DNA of 41,208 bases. It comes from Lachnospiraceae bacterium (GTDB taxonomy: Bacteria > Bacillota > Clostridia > Lachnospirales > Lachnospiraceae). Both the position numbers and the translations under genes were made by a program. Numbering within the stretch: the stretch's first letter is position 1; each line of letters opens with the position of its first letter. Shown in pieces: positions 37,204 to 41,208 of this stretch. Below the pieces are notes generated by a model. That model was not told the origin of the DNA. It ran no database searches and saw only the letters and a list, made by a program, of their open reading frames with translations. The DNA lies in assembly GCA_024680815.1 (NCBI GenBank), contig JAILBQ010000001.1, positions 1 through 41,208 of the forward strand, in the 5' to 3' direction.

Positions 37204-38496
37204 TTATCTTAATAATGCCGGACTCAGGTTGACATCATCCGGATTGATTTCGGTTAACCCAAGCATCAAAAAGAAATCTTCCGGTAGCAACATACGTCCA
37301 ACCTCATAAGGACATTTACCTCCCAAAGATCTCCGTTTAAAACTGTTGACATGATCCATCATGAGGGAGATATCTGACTGCATATACGGTTCCAGAGAGG
37401 ACCCTTTGGGAATGACGTAGCGTATGTACTTGTGGTTGTTTTCACAGGAACCTTTTTCGTCAGATCGATTCGGCTCGCAGAAGAATACATTTGTGCGTTT
37501 TCCACCACTGATAGAACGTTCAATGCCATCAATATCGGCAAATTCATGACCGTTATCGGTCAAGATTACAGGAAAACATTCCGTAAAAAGCTCCGAGCCT
37601 AACAACATTTCAAGTTTGTCAAGCGCGTAAATTACTTCTGCACTTGTCTGTTCGCTTAGCATGACAGCTATCTGGATATGGGCTATCAAAAAATGCAGGG
37701 TCAGTAAAACGGGCTTTTCGTCTTTTTTACCCTCAACACAATCCATTTGCACGGTGGAAACGTCTTGTGTGGAAATAAAGGAAAGATAATCATTATACAT
37801 ATGCCCCACTTTAATGACATTCATGCGCTTATAATTGTTATCCGTTCGTGTGCGACGAACTTTTCTCTGTACAGTATTGCGCAGATCAATGTTTCGCGCA
37901 GAAAGATTACAGTCGCCCACCATACGCCGAAGGGTGGATTCGCTGATGCCGAGCTCCGCTCCGTGGGCCTGTATTACGTGATAAACGGATTGCCCTTTCT
38001 TCAAAAGAGGAGAAACGATACGGTCGATCTTTTCGATGTGTTCTTCGGTGATATTGCGACCTTTCCGGCTGTTCTTAAGGGCAGAGTCGGCTTCGATCTG
38101 CGCTTTGGCAGAATTGTAGACGTAACGAGTATAGTGGCACCTGCCCTTCTTGGCGCAAAAATTGCAAACACAAGTCCGGTTTGCCAGGGATTCATCGCAT
38201 TGTGCCATTGTGTAATCCTGACATTTTTTCTTGGCCTGGCTGCAATTCCGGCAGAGATTTTTGCACTCCTGTCCAGGATGGCAGACATCCTTCTTTTTAC
38301 ATTTCATGAAATAAAGACAGTCGCATGTGCGTGGTATGCGTTTTTCAGCATGAGAGCTTATCTCCCTGGAGATGGTAGACGGGGCACATTCCATTTGGTT
38401 GGCTATGCGCCGAATGGAATGACCTTCGTTTAAGAACTGTTCGATTACATTCCTGTCGGCAAAAGAAAGGTGTTTTCCTGATGGTCTTTTGGGCAT
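37204..38496 (-). CDS. IS30-family transposase
   Basis: The 430-residue DDE transposase has an N-terminal helix-turn-helix (SFADRNVIEQFLNEGHSIRRIANQMECAPSTISREI). A cysteine-rich segment (about 55-125, with repeated CxxC and HC pairs) may bind zinc. The integrase core has Asp near 250 (VQMDCVEG), Asp near 313 (ILTDNGHEF) and Glu near 351 (SCENNHKYIRYVIPKG). ATG 38496 with AAAGGAGG is chosen; the frame is open 25 codons further upstream without a good site. The gene looks intact. Confidence 0.93.
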   Translation of the reverse strand: MPKRPSGKHLSFADRNVIEQFLNEGHSIRRIANQMECAPSTISREISSHAEKRIPRTCDCLYFMKCKKKDVCHPGQECKNLCRNCSQAKKKCQDYTMAQCDESLANRTCVCNFCAKKGRCHYTRYVYNSAKAQIEADSALKNSRKGRNITEEHIEKIDRIVSPLLKKGQSVYHVIQAHGAELGISESTLRRMVGDCNLSARNIDLRNTVQRKVRRTRTDNNYKRMNVIKVGHMYNDYLSFISTQDVSTVQMDCVEGKKDEKPVLLTLHFLIAHIQIAVMLSEQTSAEVIYALDKLEMLLGSELFTECFPVILTDNGHEFADIDGIERSISGGKRTNVFFCEPNRSDEKGSCENNHKYIRYVIPKGSSLEPYMQSDISLMMDHVNSFKRRSLGGKCPYEVGRMLLPEDFFLMLGLTEINPDDVNLSPALLR

Positions 38497-38516
38497 AAAG
38501 CCTCCTTTCGGCACAC

Positions 38517-38547
38517 AAAAAGCACCGCAAGAATAGCGAATGCGGTG
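38517..38547 (-). terminator. Terminator-like hairpin in the transposase leader
   Basis: On the minus strand CACCGCA (38541-38547) and TGCGGTG (38523-38529) form a stem followed by CTTTTT, about 21 bases before the transposase start codon. It could stop read-through from outside the element or attenuate the transposase, as known for other insertion sequences. Confidence 0.6.
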
Positions 38548-38638
38548 TCTGAAGACCATCAAAATAACCATTGACGCAGGTTTGCAGATATGCTAAATTA
38601 TAGTCAGTAATAGATGGTGCTTGACACCTTCAGCAAGG

Positions 38639-38685
38639 GCATCGGCTTCCGTGACGCCAATCAGGAAGAGCCGGTGCTTTTTGTA
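38639..38685 (+). terminator. Plus-strand terminator inside the IS30 right end
   Basis: GCATCGGCTTCC (38639-38650) pairs with GGAAG..GCCGGTGC (38664-38677), with a two-base bulge and one G-U. TTTTTG follows. It faces away from the transposase. A possible promoter TTGACG (38571-38576), 17 bases, TAAATT (38594-38599) lies upstream, so a short RNA of about 80 bases could be made here. Confidence 0.5.
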
Positions 38686-38721
38686 TGCATTTTTTTGTTC
38701 CATTATAACAGCTCATTGGGG

Positions 38722-38755
38722 TATAATGCATTTTAAACATTGTGCCTGACAGGCA
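38722..38755 (+). promoter_or_regulatory. TATAAT and palindrome before the HTH gene
   Basis: TATAAT (38722-38727) lacks a clear -35. The perfect palindrome TGCCTGACAGGCA (38743-38755) lies about 16 bases downstream of it, where a repressor would block initiation. The product of the next gene is a plausible ligand. Confidence 0.5.
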
Positions 38756-38789
38756 TAATGTTTATGAAATGTTTACAATGGAGGATGAG

Positions 38790-39482
38790 ATGGATAAGGT
38801 CACCGCTGATAAAGGTCGGGCATTTGCTGTCCATGTGGGGAATGTCATATCAAAATGGAGGGTGCGCCATGGTTATACCCAGGACAACCTTGGCTCCGAT
38901 TTGGGAGTCTCCGGACGCACTGTCGGAAAATATGAAAATGCAAATCTACCCGTTAAAGCATCAACCATGGCAGAAATAAGCCATATTTGTGATTTTGATC
39001 TGATAGAATATGTGCTGTTCGATGGATCTTCTGCAGCTCTGAAATTTAAAGAAATCGTGGACAGCGGGAAAATTGGCCAGTATTCGATTAGGAAAACCGT
39101 AAAAACAGAGGATTATCAATATAAAGACGGTGCAACACAAGATTATGTTCTCGACATTGATAGCGATATGAAATATCAATACCAACGCTTCCGCAGGAGC
39201 CATAAACTTGATATTTTGAATGAATTTCCTGACATACGACCGTTACCGCTCTGTGATGAAGATATCATGGAGTTTGAAATACATATGGCTTCGAAAGATG
39301 CCAGGAACAGACTCCGGATTCTGCTTTATGGGCATGAGTTAATGAAACTGTACGAATCTACAAATACGCCCAGTCGAACAAAGGTATCGTTCGCAAGGCA
39401 ACTGCTGAAGAGGATAATACTTACAAAATATGGGGATATAGACGAGACTGTATATGCATTCTACTGGAAGTGTTATATATAG
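38790..39482 (+). CDS. XRE-type HTH protein with unknown C-terminal part
   Basis: The 230-residue protein has a lambda-repressor-like helix-turn-helix near residues 12-65 (ISKWRVRHGYTQDNLGSDLGVSGRTVGKYENANLP). The remaining 160 residues match no family I know and end in a helical region (LRILLYGHELMKLYES..). ATG 38790 has GGAGG 5 bases upstream; GTG 38742 is in frame but overlaps the palindrome. Base composition is AT-richer than the core genes to the left. It is probably an autoregulator or a phage/ICE-type regulator. Confidence 0.75.
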   Translation: MDKVTADKGRAFAVHVGNVISKWRVRHGYTQDNLGSDLGVSGRTVGKYENANLPVKASTMAEISHICDFDLIEYVLFDGSSAALKFKEIVDSGKIGQYSIRKTVKTEDYQYKDGATQDYVLDIDSDMKYQYQRFRRSHKLDILNEFPDIRPLPLCDEDIMEFEIHMASKDARNRLRILLYGHELMKLYESTNTPSRTKVSFARQLLKRIILTKYGDIDETVYAFYWKCYI

Positions 39483-40019
39483 CTAAAAGGCGCTTCGAGA
39501 GCGCGTTCAAGCATGTTTCGACCTGTCGGACAAGGTGGACAAATCATTCCCACGGTGGTAAAATATAATCATACTTCAATCAAAACACTTCAATCTTATT
39601 TTTAACTTGAGTAAATACGATATATATGCTGGAGAATTTTGCAAAAGTACTTTAGATCGTTATAATATCATTATAAAAAATAAGATTTTATAGTGGCGTC
39701 TATATTGCATGATATCCTTCCCTAACATTTTAAACAGGGAACGAAAGATTATCACATACAGTTTTCGGACATATTAAAAATAGACTAACTATAAGACAAT
39801 TGGAGAAGTTTAACACTTGCTGAATATTATCTGTTTTGTATTACATTATTAAGCAGATAACAATTCAGCAGGGGAGCAAATTGAATAACGATAGGCAAAT
39901 ATGCCTACCAACGCTTTATCAGGTGGGCATTGTCAAGGGCATTTCCCTTCCAATTCTGCCTGTTTATATACAGAAAATAGGATATCTGCTATAATTAAGG
40001 CAGAAGAAAGAAGGAAGAT
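39483..40019. other. Non-coding AT-rich stretch of 537 bases
   Basis: I see no convincing gene. Contents are: a hairpin GCGCT/AGCGC at 39490-39504; a promoter-like TGGACA (39536-39541), 17 bases, TAAAAT (39559-39564) with nothing coding behind it; an inverted repeat 39818-39833 / 39854-39870 (TGCTGAAT..TTATCTG with CAGATAA..ATTCAGCA, 15 pairs); and a hairpin TGCCTACC (39902-39909) / GGTGGGCA (39922-39929). It may encode an untranslated RNA or be the remains of an element. Confidence 0.5.
39967..39995 (+). promoter_or_regulatory. Extended -10 promoter of the rpn-like gene
   Basis: TGCTATAAT contains a perfect extended -10 (TATAAT at 39990-39995). A moderate -35 TATACA (39967-39972) lies 17 bases upstream. 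The start codon is 25 bases downstream of the -10. Confidence 0.7.
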
Positions 40020-40640
40020 ATGTACGACAAAGAGTATTCGCAGTTAACGTTCGTAGACGATTTCATGTTCTGCAAAATCTTGTCATCCAATAAAGATTTG
40101 TGCAAGGCTTTATTGGAACTTACACTTGGGATTAAGATAAAGAAAATTGAAATTGTTAAAGAACAAACACCGATCGAACAAAAGTATGATGCAAGAGGTA
40201 TCAGACTCGATATCTACGTTGAAGACGAAGATGGAACTGTATATGATATTGAAATGCAGACTACTTTAAAAAAGGATCTGCCCAAAAGGACGAGATACTA
40301 TCAAGGGATGATAGACCTACAGCTTATCGGCAGAAAAGCTGATTTCAAGGATCTAAAGCGCACATATATAATTTTTATATGTATGAGTGATCCTTTCGGA
40401 AAACAGTTTCCGGTTTATACCTTTGATAACAGATGCAAAGAATGTCCTGAACTTATGTTAGGAGATGAGGCAACAAAAGTCGTCATCAATGCATCAGGAA
40501 ACAGAGATAATCTTTCACCAGAAATGAAAGCTTTTCTTGATTTATTACAGAGCGGAGTAGGAGGTTCAGCTTTTACCAGACGCTTGCAAGAAGAAGTCGA
40601 AAAAGCAAAAAACATGAAGAATGGGAGGTGGAATATATGA
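40020..40640 (+). CDS. Rpn-family PD-(D/E)XK nuclease, zero-frame part
   Basis: The 206-residue protein matches Rpn/PDDEXK_2 nucleases (recombination-promoting, anti-phage). It starts LTFVDDFMFCKILSSNKDLCKALLEL, has the catalytic set Asp64, Glu78 and Gln80 (RLDIYVEDEDG..DIEMQ), then KRTRYYQGMIDLQL and TYIIFICMSDPFG. Family proteins continue about 60-100 residues further, but here the frame ends at TGA 40638-40640. The expected continuation (EEWEVEYMTLLMK) is in the -1 frame. The frame change falls at A AAA AAC (40607-40613). A -1 shift there gives 266 residues. It could be programmed frameshifting or a one-base loss in the A-run. Confidence 0.85.
   Translation: MYDKEYSQLTFVDDFMFCKILSSNKDLCKALLELTLGIKIKKIEIVKEQTPIEQKYDARGIRLDIYVEDEDGTVYDIEMQTTLKKDLPKRTRYYQGMIDLQLIGRKADFKDLKRTYIIFICMSDPFGKQFPVYTFDNRCKECPELMLGDEATKVVINASGNRDNLSPEMKAFLDLLQSGVGGSAFTRRLQEEVEKAKNMKNGRWNI
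40607..40613 (+). other. Slippery heptamer A AAA AAC at the rpn frame change
   Basis: In the zero frame the codons are GCA AAA AAC, so the seven bases have the exact X XXY YYZ phase of classic -1 frameshift sites used by many insertion sequences. After a -1 shift the ribosome reads CAT GAA GAA TGG and continues to 40819. Downstream GGGAGGTGG (40623-40631) may act as a pausing or re-initiation site. Confidence 0.55.
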
Positions 40641-40819
40641 CGTTGCTTATGAAGATTCGTGAAGAGCGCGAAGAAGCAGCTATCGAGCAAATGATAAAAA
40701 CCGCTCGTAGATATAATGCTTCTGACGATAGTATTGTGAAAGATATGATGTCAGAATTCCAACTTTCCAAAAAAGAAGCTCTTGAACGTATTAGAGAATA
40801 CGACTTGCAGCCGGTTTAA
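40637..40819 (+). CDS. Rpn C-terminal segment as a separate small ORF (possible intragenic antitoxin)
   Basis: ATG 40637 overlaps the TGA of the nuclease frame (ATGA) and has GGAGG 8 bases upstream. It encodes 60 residues: a charged helix (KIREEREEAAIEQMIK) followed by a small helical domain (NASDDSIVKDMMSEFQLSKKEALERIREYDL), the normal tail of Rpn proteins. In Escherichia coli a separately initiated C-terminal Rpn fragment inhibits the long nuclease. GTG 40628 is an alternative start. The same segment would be joined to the nuclease by the -1 shift. Confidence 0.65.
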   Translation: MTLLMKIREEREEAAIEQMIKTARRYNASDDSIVKDMMSEFQLSKKEALERIREYDLQPV

Positions 40820-40839
40820 TATCGTTACTCAGTGAAAGA

Positions 40840-40870
40840 AGAGGTCGCTTCGGCGGCCTTTTCTCATTTC
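40840..40870 (+). terminator. Terminator after the rpn-like gene
   Basis: GGTCGC (40843-40848), a TTCG tetraloop and GCGGCC (40853-40858) form the stem, with one G-U. TTTTCTCATTTC follows. Confidence 0.8.
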
Positions 40871-40888
40871 TTAAATTCTGTAATTTCC

Positions 40889-40911
40889 TTTCAAACTTAT
40901 CGCAACACAAT
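40889..40911 (+). repeat. Imperfect direct repeat, right copy
   Basis: TTTCAAACTTATCGCAACAC plus AAT matches 36989-37012 at about 20 of 24 positions, with one gap. It lies just behind the rpn terminator. A nearby hairpin AACGCA/TGCGTT follows at about 40928-40943. Confidence 0.3.
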
Positions 40912-40997
40912 CCACTTCAGACTAACTGCAACGCATTGTTGCGTTTCAAATGAAAAATTACGACCGAAAAAATAGTTATATTAAGAAGAAAAAAAGG

Positions 40998-41065
40998 TTG
41001 ACAAGCCAAAAAGCCGATGATATTATATACAACGCGCCTGTTCAGAAACATGGTACAGGCGCGTT
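40998..41065 (+). promoter_or_regulatory. Strong promoter followed by an 11-pair hairpin
   Basis: TTGACA (40998-41003) and TATTAT (41021-41026) are 17 bases apart, the best promoter match in the right half of the window. AACGCGCCTGT (41031-41041) and ACAGGCGCGTT (41055-41065) form a perfect 11-pair stem at the predicted transcript start. The stem has no T-run, so it is not a simple terminator. The target of the promoter lies beyond the window. Confidence 0.7.
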
Positions 41066-41208
41066 GAACATTGACAAACAAACAGCAATGCAACCCTGAA
41101 GATGCGCGAACAATGAGCCAAGCGGAAAGCGAAGCTTTCCGAATGCATACGTGACGGGAGCCGGTGCTTGCACCAGGCTGACGGAGCGGATGCATGGGAT
41201 GGAATGCG
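41066..41208 (+). other. Hairpin-rich non-coding sequence cut by the window end
   Basis: This GC-richer stretch contains the perfect hairpin GGAAAGC-GAA-GCTTTCC near 41126-41142 and AGCC.GGTGC-TT-GCACC.GGCT near 41160-41180. It shares GAGCCGGTGCTT with the right end of the IS30 element. No open reading frame with a ribosome-binding site is visible. It looks like the 5' part of a structured RNA or of another mobile element, but it is incomplete. Confidence 0.4.

Larger units (their letters stand above)
37115..38698 (-). mobile_element. IS30-family insertion sequence
   Basis: The element is bounded by 17-base inverted repeats differing at one position: ACAAAAAAATGCGTACA at 37115-37131 and TGTATGCATTTTTTTGT at 38682-38698. 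It spans about 1584 bases and carries one transposase gene on the minus strand. No clear target duplication of 2-5 bases is visible outside the repeats, so the exact outer bases may be off by a few. Confidence 0.75.

Noticed and set aside
38621..38626. TTGACA as a promoter for the HTH gene
   Set aside because: No -10 lies 16-19 bases downstream, and a terminator-like hairpin separates it from the gene.
37110..38703. Target-site duplication flanking the IS30 element
   Set aside because: The bases outside the two inverted repeats (TCTGT on the left, TCCAT on the right) do not match convincingly.
38740..38979. Second ORF overlapping the HTH gene in another frame
   Set aside because: The other frame gives a clear helix-turn-helix and has the GGAGG site; this one has neither.
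40917..41195. Minus-strand ORF of 92 codons
   Set aside because: It runs antisense through a near-perfect promoter and several hairpins, lacks a ribosome-binding site, and resembles no protein family.
41100..41208. Possible group II intron 5' end
   Set aside because: GCGCG and nearby hairpins are weakly suggestive, but no GUGYG start, domain pattern or reverse transcriptase can be seen before the window ends.

Overview
The window looks like a chromosomal segment from a Gram-positive, low-to-moderate GC anaerobe of the class Clostridia, most like the Lachnospiraceae. This is inferred from gene content: an ntp-type V-ATPase operon, a paired glgC/glgD, DnaD/DnaI-type helicase loading genes, a long PRPP synthetase, AraC-type (YesN/YesM) two-component systems, strong AGGAGG ribosome-binding sites and Rpn-family genes. 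No species can be named from sequence alone.

Layout. Positions 1-735 hold the 3' end of a DUF5711-like gene, followed by a minus-strand tRNA-Ser(UGA) with its terminator. From 909 to 14689 everything is on the minus strand. One group is glgC-glgD-pth-mfd (glycogen precursor synthesis, peptidyl-tRNA recycling, transcription-coupled repair), with a promoter in front of glgC. A second is dnaD-dnaI-prs. A third is a membrane-anchored protein of unknown function followed by murC. The region between murC and dnaD carries six TGTGGA-containing 9-mers that resemble DnaA boxes.

From 14741 the plus strand carries a complete V-ATPase operon in the order ntpF-I-K-E-C-G-A-B-D. Its proteolipid has a sodium-type ion-binding signature. 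The operon ends with two translationally coupled extra genes, a DUF402 protein and an orphan flagellin-like protein. A tRNA-Ser(GGA) with its own promoter and terminator follows, then a metal/metalloid permease of the ArsP_2 type.

From 25961 to 36982 there is a regulation and sugar-use locus. It begins with a YesN-type response regulator, a histidine kinase almost without an extracytoplasmic part, and a double-domain RbsA-like protein whose nucleotide-binding motifs are destroyed. A promoter with phased repeats follows, then a sugar ABC importer (binding protein, ATPase, permease), a TIM-barrel sugar isomerase/epimerase, a DhaK-DhaL kinase and an RpiB-type isomerase. The enzymes suggest import and phosphorylation of a ketotetrose, with D-erythrose 4-phosphate as the likely product. 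The first three genes would control the importer.

From about 37000 the DNA is accessory and more AT-rich. It holds an IS30-family element with visible terminal inverted repeats, an HTH regulator with a palindrome at its promoter, a long non-coding stretch, and an Rpn-family nuclease gene split between two frames at an A AAA AAC slippery sequence. The C-terminal part of that gene has its own ribosome-binding site, which recalls the intragenic antitoxins known from Rpn systems. The window ends in a strong promoter followed by hairpin-rich DNA whose continuation is outside the window.
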